Of a stretch of 64,000 nt of DNA, positions 33,056-41,902 are shown piece after piece. The notes under the pieces were generated by a model. That model was not told where the DNA came from. It worked only from the letters and a program-made list of their open reading frames with translations, and ran no database searches. Origin of the DNA: Atopobiaceae bacterium. Its GTDB lineage: Bacteria > Actinomycetota > Coriobacteriia > Coriobacteriales > Atopobiaceae. Both the position numbers and the translations under genes were made by a program. The stretch lies in contig JALCUE010000003.1 of NCBI GenBank assembly GCA_022655215.1, positions 124,001-188,000 of the forward strand, in the 5' to 3' direction. How positions within the stretch are numbered: the first letter of the stretch is position 1; each line of letters opens with the position of its first letter.

Positions 33056-33970
33056 ATGAGCAAACGGTTCTGCACGAGGTGCGGGGCACCCATCCCGGAC
33101 GGCGCGGGATTCTGCGTCGAGTGCGGCGCGAAGGTCGAGCCTGCCGAGAGGACCGCCGACAACCAGACCACCCAACCCACCGCCACCCAACCCACCCAAC
33201 CCACCGCCACCCAACCCACCCAGGCCGTGCCCGCGGCGACCACCCCCGCCCGGCCTGCCGGCCAACCCGCCCAGTCCGAGGCCGCGCCGCATCGTCGTCT
33301 CGATCCCAGCGTGATCGTCTCCATGGTGGCCGGCTGCGTGATCGTGGCCTCCCTCGCCGTGGTCCTCGTCGTGACGCATCCCTGGTCCCCGACGCCCGCC
33401 ACGGACGTCGCCGCGACCGATGCCTCGACGGAGGACGTGACCACCACCGAGGCCGCGTCGGGTGCGGCGACGCTCTCGGCCACCTCCGCCGCGCCCGCCG
33501 CCCAGAGCTCCACCGCACAGACGTCCGCCCAGGTCGACTACTACGACTCGCTCGAGTCCATCTATTCGAAGCTCAGCGGCTACGACTCTCGGATCGCGGC
33601 ATGCGCGGACACGTTCAACCAGTCATACCTGAGCACCAGCATGAGCACGCGCCAGGATGCGAGCAGGGTCGCCCAGTCCCTGAAGAAGGACATCGACGAC
33701 ACCTCCGTCTCGCTCCAGAACCTGGCGATTCCCTCCAGCTCGCCCTACTACGCCGATTCCGAGAACCTCAACACCCTGATCGCATGCCTGGACAAGCGCA
33801 TAAGCGTCATCTGCGACGCGTGGACCATAAGCCTGTCGTATGCGGATCCCACGGGCCACTCCGATGAGATCTGCGCGCCGCTGAAGCGTGACAACGACTC
33901 GAGTGGCCATAACACCTACAAACAGCAGTTCGACGACCTCTATGCGAGCGCCGCCCCGACGCGTCACTGA
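33056..33970 (+). CDS. Zinc-ribbon single-pass membrane protein of unknown function
   Basis: A 304-residue protein: a cytoplasmic zinc ribbon (CTRCGAPIPDGAGFCVECG, residues ~5-23), a Thr/Gln/Pro repeat (TQPTATQPTQP, ~40-62), one membrane helix (VIVSMVAGCVIVASLAVVLVV, ~88-108), a Thr/Ala/Ser stalk and a ~130-residue extracellular helical domain. Three ATGs are close (33047, 33050, 33056); GGAAGG nine bases before 33056 favours that one. It is coupled to the amidase gene, so an envelope-sensing or scaffold role is possible. Family not recognised. Confidence 0.75.
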   Translation: MSKRFCTRCGAPIPDGAGFCVECGAKVEPAERTADNQTTQPTATQPTQPTATQPTQAVPAATTPARPAGQPAQSEAAPHRRLDPSVIVSMVAGCVIVASLAVVLVVTHPWSPTPATDVAATDASTEDVTTTEAASGAATLSATSAAPAAQSSTAQTSAQVDYYDSLESIYSKLSGYDSRIAACADTFNQSYLSTSMSTRQDASRVAQSLKKDIDDTSVSLQNLAIPSSSPYYADSENLNTLIACLDKRISVICDAWTISLSYADPTGHSDEICAPLKRDNDSSGHNTYKQQFDDLYASAAPTRH

Positions 33971-34005
33971 GATTGATCGCACTGGGATCGACCATGCGTC
34001 CATAG

Positions 34006-34055
34006 GCAAGACGAAGGCCCGGCGTCCCCAAGGGGGAGCCGGGCCTTCGTCTTGC
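34006..34055. terminator. Strong bidirectional terminator between the zinc-ribbon gene and pyk
   Basis: GCAAGACGAAGGCCCGGC pairs perfectly (18 bp) with GCCGGGCCTTCGTCTTGC around a 14-nt loop. It lies between converging genes. Confidence 0.85.
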
Positions 34056-34073
34056 GCGTGCTCTCAGGTCGTC

Positions 34074-35522
34074 CTACTGGACCTGGGCCACCATGACCAT
34101 GTTGGTGGACGTGACGTAGTCGCCCTGCTTGGGGCTGGTCTGGGGATCACCGGCGGTGACGACGACCATGTCGCCGGCGTTGGCCAGGCCGTTGTCCTTG
34201 GCAAGCTTCAGCGAGCCGTAGATGACGTCGGACAGGGTGCCGCGCGTGTCGGCCTTGAGGCAGGTGACGCCCCAGTAGAAGCTGCTCTTGCGCACGGTGA
34301 TGTCGCTCTCGGAGACCGCGATGACGGGGATGTCAGGACGGAAGTTCGAGATGAGGCGAGCGGTGCGACCGGTGGTGGTGGGGGCGATGATGCACTTGGC
34401 ATCGACGCGCTCGGCGGTGGTCACGGCCGCGAAGCCGATGGCGCCGTTCACGTTCCTGATCTGGCCGCCGCGGTCGTGGTACTCGCTGCGCTCGGAGAGG
34501 TACTTCTCGGACTCGATGCAGATGGAGGCCATGGTCTGGACGGCCTCGACGGGGTACTTGCCGGCAGCGGTCTCGCCGGAGAGCATGACGCAGTCGGTGC
34601 CGTCATAGATGGCGTTGGCGACGTCGCCCACCTCGGCGCGCGTCGGGCGAGGGTTGCGGATCATCGAGTCGAGCATCTGCGTGGCGGTGATGACGGGCTT
34701 GTAGGCCTCGTTGCACTTGCGGATGATGGACTTCTGGATGTGGGGGACCTTCTCGGCAGGGACCTCGACGCCCAGGTCGCCACGGGCGACCATGATGCCC
34801 GAGGAGACCTCGAGGATCTCGTCGAAGTTGGTGACGCCGAGGGCGCACTCGATCTTGGGGTAGACGGAGACGCGGGGGCAGCCCTGGTCGGCGCAGAGCT
34901 GACGGATCTCCTGCACGGCGGCGGCGTCACGGATGAACGACGCGGAGATGGCGTCGATGCCCTGGGTGCAGCCGAACTTGATGTCGTCGATGTCCTGCTC
35001 GGTGACGGCGGGAAGGCCGATGTTGACGTTGGGGACGTTGACGCCCTTCTTCTCACCGAGCTCGCCGCCGTTGGTGACGGTGCAGTTCATGTTGGTGCCC
35101 TCGACGGACTGGACCTCGAGACCGATGAGGCCGTCGTCGATCAGGATGACGGAGCCCTTCTCGACCTCGTTGGGGAGGTTCTTGTAGTCGAGCGAGAAGC
35201 GCTTGTCGTCGCCGATGACGTCGTCATCGGTGGTCACCACGACGGACTGGCCGGTGGTGAGGTTGACCTTCTTGCCGTCCTTGAGGACGCCGGTGCGGAC
35301 CTCAGGTCCCTTGGTGTCGAGGAGGATCGCGACGTTGGCGCCGAGCTCCGCGGCGACCTTGCGGACGCGGGCGATGCCGGCCTTGTGGTACTCATGGCTG
35401 CCGTGAGAGAAGTTGAAGCGTGCGACGTTCATGCCGCTCTGGATGAGCTGGCGCAGGACGCCCTCGTCCTCCGTGGACGGTCCCATCGTGCACACGATCT
35501 TGGTCTTCTTGGCTTGCTGCAT
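34074..35522 (-). CDS. pyk: Pyruvate kinase
   Basis: A 482-residue glycolytic enzyme: PEP + ADP to pyruvate + ATP. Markers are KIVCTMGPS at the N-terminus, ARFNFSHG, VYPKIECALG (active-site Lys/Glu), MVARGDLGVE and SGETAAGKYP. The B domain is present and the C-terminal allosteric domain ends at residue 482, normal for the family. It lies 82 nt downstream of ldhA on the same strand, linking the last steps of lactate fermentation. Confidence 0.96.
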   Translation of the reverse strand: MQQAKKTKIVCTMGPSTEDEGVLRQLIQSGMNVARFNFSHGSHEYHKAGIARVRKVAAELGANVAILLDTKGPEVRTGVLKDGKKVNLTTGQSVVVTTDDDVIGDDKRFSLDYKNLPNEVEKGSVILIDDGLIGLEVQSVEGTNMNCTVTNGGELGEKKGVNVPNVNIGLPAVTEQDIDDIKFGCTQGIDAISASFIRDAAAVQEIRQLCADQGCPRVSVYPKIECALGVTNFDEILEVSSGIMVARGDLGVEVPAEKVPHIQKSIIRKCNEAYKPVITATQMLDSMIRNPRPTRAEVGDVANAIYDGTDCVMLSGETAAGKYPVEAVQTMASICIESEKYLSERSEYHDRGGQIRNVNGAIGFAAVTTAERVDAKCIIAPTTTGRTARLISNFRPDIPVIAVSESDITVRKSSFYWGVTCLKADTRGTLSDVIYGSLKLAKDNGLANAGDMVVVTAGDPQTSPKQGDYVTSTNMVMVAQVQ

Positions 35523-35604
35523 GTTATTCCTCTCTTTTCCCTAGGCTCGTCGTGAGCCATGGATGAACTGCGTCTTCGGACTACCTATATAGACGTCGAT
35601 CGCG

Positions 35605-36609
35605 TCAGCAGACGACGCTCTTCTCGACGAAGTCGGTTCCCTTGGAGTAGGCCTCCGCGTTGTCCAGCGTGACGCGGGCGATCTGCGAGAGCGCCTCGCG
35701 GGTGAAGAAGGCCTGGTGGCTGGTCATGACGACGTTGGGGAAGGAGCACAGACGTGCCGTGACCGAGTCGACGATCTCGCCGGAGCGGTTCTGGTAGACG
35801 TTGGCCGTCTCCTCCTCGTACACGTCGAGGCCGGCGGCCCCGATCTTGCCGGAGATGATGCCGCGGATGAGGGCCTGCGTGTCCACGAGGCCGCCGCGGC
35901 CGGTGTTCACGAAGATGACGCCCTTCTTCATCTTGTCGATGGCGTCGTCGTCGATCATGTGATAGCTGTCCTTGTTGAGGAAGGCGTGGAGCGAGATGAA
36001 GTCACTCCTGCGATAGAGCTCGTCGTAGTCGACGTACTCGTCCACCACGTGCTCCTCGTCGACGAGCTTCTGGTTGGGGTAGAGGTCGCTGCCCAGCACG
36101 GTCATGCCGTAGCCCTTGCAGATGCGGCAGAGGGCGGCGCCGATGCGACCGGTGCCCACGATGCCCGCGGTCTTGCCGTGGAGCGTCTCGCCCACGAGGC
36201 CGTTCAGGGCGAAGTCGTTCTCGCGGACGCGGATGTAGCCCTTGTGGATGCGGCGGTTGGCGCACTGGCCCAGCGCCATGGCGTGCTCGGCGATGGCCTC
36301 GGGGCTGTAGGCGGGGACGCGGGTGACGTGGATCTCGAGGTCCTTGGCGACGCCCACGTTCACGGCGTCGAAGCCGGCGCAGCGCATGAGGACGAGGTCG
36401 ATGCCGAAGCCCTTGAGGATCTCGAGGGTCATGGCGGAGACGTCGTGGTTGACGAAGGCGCATACGGCATCATAGCCGCGAGCCAGGGCCGCCGTCATGG
36501 GGTTGAGGCCGGTCTCGGTGTAATCGATCTTGAGGTCTGGGTAGTCGGTCAGCTCGGCGTCGAACGAGTCCCTGTCATAGCTCTCGGCACCATAGAACAG
36601 AATCTTCAT
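35605..36609 (-). CDS. ldhA: D-lactate dehydrogenase (2-hydroxyacid dehydrogenase family)
   Basis: A 334-residue NAD-dependent enzyme reducing pyruvate to D-lactate. Motifs: MRCAGFDAVNV in the substrate domain, GIVGTGRIGAALC (Rossmann glycine loop), NTGRGGLVDT, and MTSHQAFFT with the catalytic His. The start at 36609 (MKILFYGAE) matches the family; the 58-codon open extension upstream does not. With pyk it forms the fermentative end of glycolysis. Confidence 0.93.
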   Translation of the reverse strand: MKILFYGAESYDRDSFDAELTDYPDLKIDYTETGLNPMTAALARGYDAVCAFVNHDVSAMTLEILKGFGIDLVLMRCAGFDAVNVGVAKDLEIHVTRVPAYSPEAIAEHAMALGQCANRRIHKGYIRVRENDFALNGLVGETLHGKTAGIVGTGRIGAALCRICKGYGMTVLGSDLYPNQKLVDEEHVVDEYVDYDELYRRSDFISLHAFLNKDSYHMIDDDAIDKMKKGVIFVNTGRGGLVDTQALIRGIISGKIGAAGLDVYEEETANVYQNRSGEIVDSVTARLCSFPNVVMTSHQAFFTREALSQIARVTLDNAEAYSKGTDFVEKSVVC

Positions 36610-37002
36610 TGCACGCTCCCATGTAGTGGCGCCTCCGCGTGGTAGGTCCGGGCACCATAGACCGACGTTCGCTGCCGCTGGCCGATGCCAGCCGCCTTCT
36701 ACCTTGCACCCGTAGTCTACCGCAAACAGGGTCTCCGGCGCTATGTGAAAGACGATTGTCACAAGAAAGAACATCGAGGTCATAAGGCAGTTTTAGGTTA
36801 AGAAGTTGACCACTGATGCGTGTGCAACCAAGCGGGGCGGATATGGAACGGCAACCAAGGGTGGCATGGAGGCGGTCGGGGCGGGTATCATGTGAGAAGT
36901 CGTTTCCACCAAGGCCCGGCATGGCAGCCTTGGTGAGCCCTTGCCCCCCTGGGGAATTATGATCGGGCATCAATCTGCCGGGCGTGTTCCCAGGAGGGTT
37001 CC
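36610..37002. other. Divergent intergenic region between ldhA and the P-type ATPase
   Basis: These 393 bases hold no gene. Features visible are TGTGA...TCACA arms around 36744-36763 (possible regulator site ahead of ldhA), an A+T-rich patch near 36780-36810, and an 8-bp hairpin ACCAAGGC/GCCTTGGT (36908-36934) in the ATPase leader. A clear promoter pair could not be picked by eye for either gene. Confidence 0.5.
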
Positions 37003-39687
37003 ATGAGAGAGTACCTGTCCGACGCCGTCGAGGTCCTGTCCTCGTGCGACACCGACGAGGCCTCGGGCCTCACGTCCGCCGAGGCCGAGGCGCGCCTCGC
37101 CAAGGACGGCCCCAACAAGCTCGACGAGGCCGCGAAGGACCCGGTCTGGAAGCGCCTCCTCGCGCAGATGGCCGACCCCATGATCATCATGCTGCTCGTG
37201 GCGGCCGTCATCTCCGCGCTCACCGGCATGGCCCAGGGCGACGGTGACTTCGCCGACGTCGTCATCATCCTGTTCGTGGTCGTGGTGAACGCCGTGCTCG
37301 GCGTGGTCCAGGAGTCCAAGGCCGAGGAGGCCCTCGAGGCCCTCCAGGAGATGGCCGCGTCCACCTCGAAGGCCGTGCGCGACGGCAGGACGGTCGAGGT
37401 CAAGAGCCAGGACCTCGTGGTGGGGGACATCATCCTGCTCGAGGCCGGTGACGCCGTCCCGGCCGACTGCCGCGTGCTCGAGAGCGCCAGCATGAAGATC
37501 GAGGAGGCCGCCCTCACCGGCGAGTCCGTGCCGGTCGAGAAGCACGTCGACGCCCTCGCGATCGCCGATGGCGACGAGGACGTCGCCCTGGGTGACCGCA
37601 TCAACATGTGCTACATGGGCTCCACCGTGGTCTACGGCCGCGGCCGCGCCGTCGTGGTCGCCTGCGGCATGGACACCGAGATGGGCAAGATCGCCGATGC
37701 CATCACCGAGGCCAAGGACGAGATGACGCCCCTGCAGGTGAAGCTCGCCGAGCTCTCGAAGATCCTCACCATCCTCGTGGTGATCATCTGCGCGGTGATC
37801 TTCGGCGTCGGCTTCATCAAGCACGGCTCCGAGTTCCTCGCCAACCCCGAGCTCATCCTCAACACCTTCATGGTGGCCGTGTCGCTTGCCGTGGCGGCCA
37901 TCCCCGAGGGCCTGGTGGCCGTGGTCACCATCGTGCTCTCCATCGGCGTCACCAAGATGAGCCACCACAACGCCATCATCAGGAAGCTCACCGCCGTCGA
38001 GACGCTGGGCTGCACGCAGCTCGTCTGCTCCGACAAGACCGGCACGCTCACCCAGAACAGGATGACCGTGACCAAGCACGCCACCGAGAACATCGCCAGC
38101 CTCGTGTGCGCCATGGCGCTCGCCTCCGACGCGGAGTGGGACTCCGCCGAGGGCGTCGCCAAGGGCGAGCCCACCGAGGCCGCGCTCGTGGCCGACGCCG
38201 CCAAGGAGGGCTTCGCCAAGGGTGACCTCGAGGCCGAGCGCCATCGCATCGGCGAGGCACCGTTCGACTCGGGCCGCAAGATGATGTCGGTGGTCACGAA
38301 GGGTCTCGACGGCCGCATCCTCCAGCACACCAAGGGTGCCCCGGACGAGGTCCTGAAGCGCTGCACCACCATCCAGCTGCAGGACAAGGTCGCCCCCCTC
38401 ACCGACGAGATGCGCGCCGACATCCTCGCGGCCAACAAGGGGATGGCCGACCAGGCGCTGCGCGTGCTCGCCGCCGCGAGGCGCGAGTGGGACGAGGCGC
38501 CCGAGGACTTCTCGGCCGCCAACCTCGAGCACGACCTCACCTACCTGGGTCTGTGCGGCATGATCGACCCGGTCCGTCCCGAGGTCGCCCCCGCCATCCA
38601 GGAGGCCCACGAGGCCGGCATCCGCGTGGTCATGATCACCGGCGACCACATCGACACCGCCGTGGCCATCGCCAAGGAGCTCGGCATCATCACCGACGCC
38701 TCCCAGGCCATCACCGGCGCCCAGCTCGACCGCATCTCCGACGAGGAGCTCGAGAGCGAGATCGAGCGCTACGGCGTCTACGCCCGCGTCCAGCCGGAGC
38801 ACAAGGTCCGCATCGTCGAGGCGTGGAAGAAGAAGGACAAGATCGTCGCCATGACCGGCGACGGCGTGAACGACGCCCCGTCCATCAAGCGCGCCGACAT
38901 CGGCATCGGCATGGGCATCACCGGCACCGACGTCACCAAGAACGTGGCCGACATGGTGCTCGCCGACGACAACTTCGCCACGATCATCAAGGCCGTGGAG
39001 GAGGGACGCAAGATCTACGACAACATCAGGAAGGCCATCCAGTTCCTCCTGTCGTCCAACCTCGCCGAGGTCATCTGCGTGTTCGTGGCCACCATGGTCG
39101 GCTTCACCATCCTGGAGCCGGTGCACCTCCTCTGGATCAACCTCATCACCGACTGCTTCCCGGCGCTCGCCCTGGGCATGGAGCACGCCGAGCCGGGCAT
39201 CATGCGCAGGAAGCCGCGTGACTCCAAGGACGGCGTCTTCGCCGGCGGCATGGGCGTGGACTGTGCCTTCCAGGGCATCGTGATCTCCATCCTCACCCTG
39301 GTGAGCTACTTCATCGGTCACTCGATCGAATACGGCACCATGGACATCTCCAACGTCATCGCCGACCCCACGGCCGGCATGGAGGGCATGACCATGGCGT
39401 TCCTGACACTCTCCATGGTCGAGATGTTCCACTCGTTCAACATGCGCTCGCGTCGCCAGTCCGTCTTCAAGCTGGGCCGCCAGAACGTGTGGCTCTGGGG
39501 ATCGTTCGGCCTGTCGCTCCTGCTCACATGGCTCGTGGTGGAGGTCGACCCCGTCGCCTCCGTCTTCGGCTTCGCGCAGCTCGACCCCTCGGCCTATGGC
39601 ATCGCGATGGCCCTCGCCTTCCTGGTGATCCCGCTCAACGAGGTCTACAAGGCCATCATGAGGTCCGTCGAGAGGAAGCAAGCATGA
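37003..39687 (+). CDS. Cation-transporting P-type ATPase, Ca2+ (PMCA/SERCA-like) type
   Basis: An 894-residue P2-type ATPase. The phosphorylated Asp344 is in SDKTGTLTQNRMT, the actuator has LTGESVP, and the hinge TGDGVNDAPSIK. TM4 has AAIPEGLVAVV, the PEGL motif of Ca2+ pumps. N- and C-terminal cation-ATPase domains flank the core and about ten membrane helices are seen. CAGGAGGG precedes the ATG. Probable role is Ca2+ (or Mn2+) efflux; ion choice is inferred from the TM4 motif. Confidence 0.92.
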   Translation: MREYLSDAVEVLSSCDTDEASGLTSAEAEARLAKDGPNKLDEAAKDPVWKRLLAQMADPMIIMLLVAAVISALTGMAQGDGDFADVVIILFVVVVNAVLGVVQESKAEEALEALQEMAASTSKAVRDGRTVEVKSQDLVVGDIILLEAGDAVPADCRVLESASMKIEEAALTGESVPVEKHVDALAIADGDEDVALGDRINMCYMGSTVVYGRGRAVVVACGMDTEMGKIADAITEAKDEMTPLQVKLAELSKILTILVVIICAVIFGVGFIKHGSEFLANPELILNTFMVAVSLAVAAIPEGLVAVVTIVLSIGVTKMSHHNAIIRKLTAVETLGCTQLVCSDKTGTLTQNRMTVTKHATENIASLVCAMALASDAEWDSAEGVAKGEPTEAALVADAAKEGFAKGDLEAERHRIGEAPFDSGRKMMSVVTKGLDGRILQHTKGAPDEVLKRCTTIQLQDKVAPLTDEMRADILAANKGMADQALRVLAAARREWDEAPEDFSAANLEHDLTYLGLCGMIDPVRPEVAPAIQEAHEAGIRVVMITGDHIDTAVAIAKELGIITDASQAITGAQLDRISDEELESEIERYGVYARVQPEHKVRIVEAWKKKDKIVAMTGDGVNDAPSIKRADIGIGMGITGTDVTKNVADMVLADDNFATIIKAVEEGRKIYDNIRKAIQFLLSSNLAEVICVFVATMVGFTILEPVHLLWINLITDCFPALALGMEHAEPGIMRRKPRDSKDGVFAGGMGVDCAFQGIVISILTLVSYFIGHSIEYGTMDISNVIADPTAGMEGMTMAFLTLSMVEMFHSFNMRSRRQSVFKLGRQNVWLWGSFGLSLLLTWLVVEVDPVASVFGFAQLDPSAYGIAMALAFLVIPLNEVYKAIMRSVERKQA

Positions 39688-39697
39688 GGCTGGCCGC

Positions 39698-40873
39698 GTG
39701 AGCCGCAAGGCTGACAGGAGGGTCGCTCGCGAGGGCGCTGACGGGGAGGTCTCCTCCCTGCCGGCGCTCTCGTCCTTGTCCGACGTCCCGACCCTGGAGG
39801 ACCTCACCCCCACTGCCGAGCAGACCGCCGCGCTGTGCCAGGTGGTGGACAGGCTCGCCCGCGAGGGCGTCGACGCCGGCGAGGCCTGCCTGGGCTGCGT
39901 GGTCCGCCTCGACCGAGGGTTCCCCGCGGTGGCCGTGGAGGGCGACCTCATCCGGGCGGAGCATTCGGTGCGGCTCGCCAAGGGTGACGAGACGCGCCCG
40001 GCCGTGGGCGATTGGGTGGCGGTGAGACGTCCCGCCGGGCATGACATGGGTGTCATCGAGGGGGTCCTGCCGCGTCGCAGCGAGCTCGCCCGCTGGCGTG
40101 GTGGGGCGCGGGGTGAGCGGCAGACCCTCGCGGCCAACGTGGACGTGGTCCTCGTGGCCCAGCAGCTCGCGGACGCGCCACTCGACTGCGACCACATAGC
40201 GAGGTCGGTGGTGGTGGCCCTGGACGGCCGCGCGAAGGCGGCGGTGGTGCTCACCAAGGCGGACCGTGCCGGCGTCCCCGGGCTCGTGCGCGACGTCTCC
40301 CGCGTGCGTCTCGTCATGGGCGACGACGTGGACGTGGTGGCCTGTGCCGCCACCGACGACGACGCCCTGCTCGCGGAGCTCGAGCATGCCGCGGCCTCGG
40401 CCGGTGCCGGATGGGGCCTCGACGCCATCGGAGCGCTGGTGGGGACCGGCCGCGTGGGCATCGTGCTGGGCGAGTCCGGTGCGGGCAAATCGACGCTGCT
40501 GAACGGTCTTCTCGGCCATGAGGCGCTCGAGGTGGGCGAGGTCCGCGCGCACGATGACGCGGGGCGTCACACCACCGTGGCGAGGCGCATGGTCCATCTG
40601 AGCGGACGCGGCACCATCGTGGACGCCCCGGGCCTGAGGAGCCTACCCCTGGTGGGCCACGAACGTGGGCTCATGCGGGCGTTCCCTGAGATATCGGATG
40701 CCGCGCGCACCTGCCGGTTCCGTGACTGCACGCATACGGGCGAGCCGGGATGCGGCGTGAGGGCCGCGCTGGACGAGGGGGAGTTCCCTCCCGAGAGGCT
40801 CGACGTCTATCTGGCGCTGGCATCCGAGATGCGCAGGAGCGCCAAGACCCTCGACCCCGACGTCGTCCTCTGA
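39698..40873 (+). CDS. rsgA: Small-ribosomal-subunit biogenesis GTPase RsgA
   Basis: A 391-residue circularly permuted GTPase acting in 30S maturation. After an OB-like N-terminal half (AVGDWVAV) come VLTKAD (G4), the P-loop GESGAGKST near residue 259, the HTT(V) switch (RHTTVA), DAPGLR (G3) and the C-terminal zinc knuckle CRFRDCTHTGEPGC. It starts with GTG 10 nt after the ATPase stop, so it probably shares a transcript. Confidence 0.92.
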   Translation: MSRKADRRVAREGADGEVSSLPALSSLSDVPTLEDLTPTAEQTAALCQVVDRLAREGVDAGEACLGCVVRLDRGFPAVAVEGDLIRAEHSVRLAKGDETRPAVGDWVAVRRPAGHDMGVIEGVLPRRSELARWRGGARGERQTLAANVDVVLVAQQLADAPLDCDHIARSVVVALDGRAKAAVVLTKADRAGVPGLVRDVSRVRLVMGDDVDVVACAATDDDALLAELEHAAASAGAGWGLDAIGALVGTGRVGIVLGESGAGKSTLLNGLLGHEALEVGEVRAHDDAGRHTTVARRMVHLSGRGTIVDAPGLRSLPLVGHERGLMRAFPEISDAARTCRFRDCTHTGEPGCGVRAALDEGEFPPERLDVYLALASEMRRSAKTLDPDVVL

Positions 40874-41137
40874 CCGGCCCCTGCCGCCGAGCCTTCCCGT
40901 GACGCCGTTCGCCTGTGGAGGAATCCTGACGGGTGGCCCCTCGAGCCGCCGCGGCGCACGCCCCGGGCATCCCATATGGCCATGCCTCGCTGCGGTCTGA
41001 CACTTCCTCGTCTGATCCGCGTCTGATTCCTGATGGCGTGCGGAAGTTCGGCTCGCACGCATCCCCGTCCGGTCCTCCTCGTGGCCGAGAATCTCCCTAC
41101 GCACGACGGACGCATGTCCGCGACCGAGGGAGGCCCG

Positions 41138-41902
41138 ATGTCACGAAGGTTCAGAGCCGTGCTCGCCTGCGCATGCGCGACGCTCGCGGTGCTGTGCTGC
41201 CTCGCCTACGCGGACGGCGTCAGGGCCGAGGCCGAGGAGGTCCGCTCCGCCGCCATCGCCCGCTACGGTGGGGAGGTGGTCACGCTCGTCGTGGCCAAGG
41301 GTCCGCTGGAGGAGGGACGCGTCGTCACCGAGGCCGACGTGGTCGAGAGGGAGTGGCTCGCCGACCTCGCGCCGGCCGACGCCCTGACCTCGCTCGACGA
41401 CGTCGTGGGACGTACCGTCTCGGTGGCCGCCGCCCAAGGCTCCCCGCTGACGTCGCTCAACTTCCGCGAGAGCCGGGTCGCGCTCGAGCCACCTTCGGGC
41501 CACGTGGCCCTCACCGTCCCGCTCTCCGACAAGCTCGCTATATCCCGTGACGTGGGCGTGGGCTCTAACGTGGCCGCCTACGAGGCCGAGGATGGGGGCG
41601 CCCGGCTCATCGCCTCGGGACTCGAGGTGCTGGCCGTGTCCGGGCAGGGCTCCACGGTGGGCTCGTCCTCCTCGCTCACGCTCGCCGTCATGCCCGAGGA
41701 CGTGCCGGCCCTGCTCGCGGCGTCGGCCGCGGCCACCCTCAGGCTCGTCGTGCCCGCAGATGACGTGACCGCCCTCGTGAGCTCGGAAGCCACGCAGGCC
41801 CCTGCCTCCGTGGGACCCGAGACCGCAGCCGCGGACCTGGACGCGGCCACCACCACGAACGCCACCGACCGCCCGACGACCCGAGAGGGGGACGCGTCAT
41901 GA
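41138..41902 (+). CDS. cpaB: Tad pilus assembly protein CpaB/RcpC-like (SAF domain)
   Basis: A 254-residue membrane-anchored protein: one N-terminal helix (AVLACACATLAVLCCLAYA), then a SAF domain (VVAKGPLEEGRVVTEADV, VGRTVSVAAAQGSPLTSLNF) and the CpaB C-terminal part. GAGGGAGG ends 4 nt before the ATG at 41138. It is the first gene of the Tad (Flp pilus) locus and overlaps tadZ by 4 nt. In Gram-negatives this family works at the secretin; with no outer membrane it may scaffold the platform or contact peptidoglycan (inference). Confidence 0.83.
   Translation: MSRRFRAVLACACATLAVLCCLAYADGVRAEAEEVRSAAIARYGGEVVTLVVAKGPLEEGRVVTEADVVEREWLADLAPADALTSLDDVVGRTVSVAAAQGSPLTSLNFRESRVALEPPSGHVALTVPLSDKLAISRDVGVGSNVAAYEAEDGGARLIASGLEVLAVSGQGSTVGSSSSLTLAVMPEDVPALLAASAAATLRLVVPADDVTALVSSEATQAPASVGPETAAADLDAATTTNATDRPTTREGDAS

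Noticed and set aside
36744..36763. A Rex operator upstream of ldhA
   Set aside because: TGTGA and TCACA arms are present, but the 10-bp spacing does not match the 18-bp Rex consensus; kept only as a possible regulator site.
36610..37002. A manganese (yybP-ykoY) riboswitch ahead of the P-type ATPase
   Set aside because: The leader has a small hairpin but none of the conserved yybP-ykoY sequence blocks.
36970..40488. A long reverse-strand open frame opposite the P-type ATPase and rsgA
   Set aside because: It is a GC-composition artefact: the plus strand encodes two clear enzymes with intact motifs.
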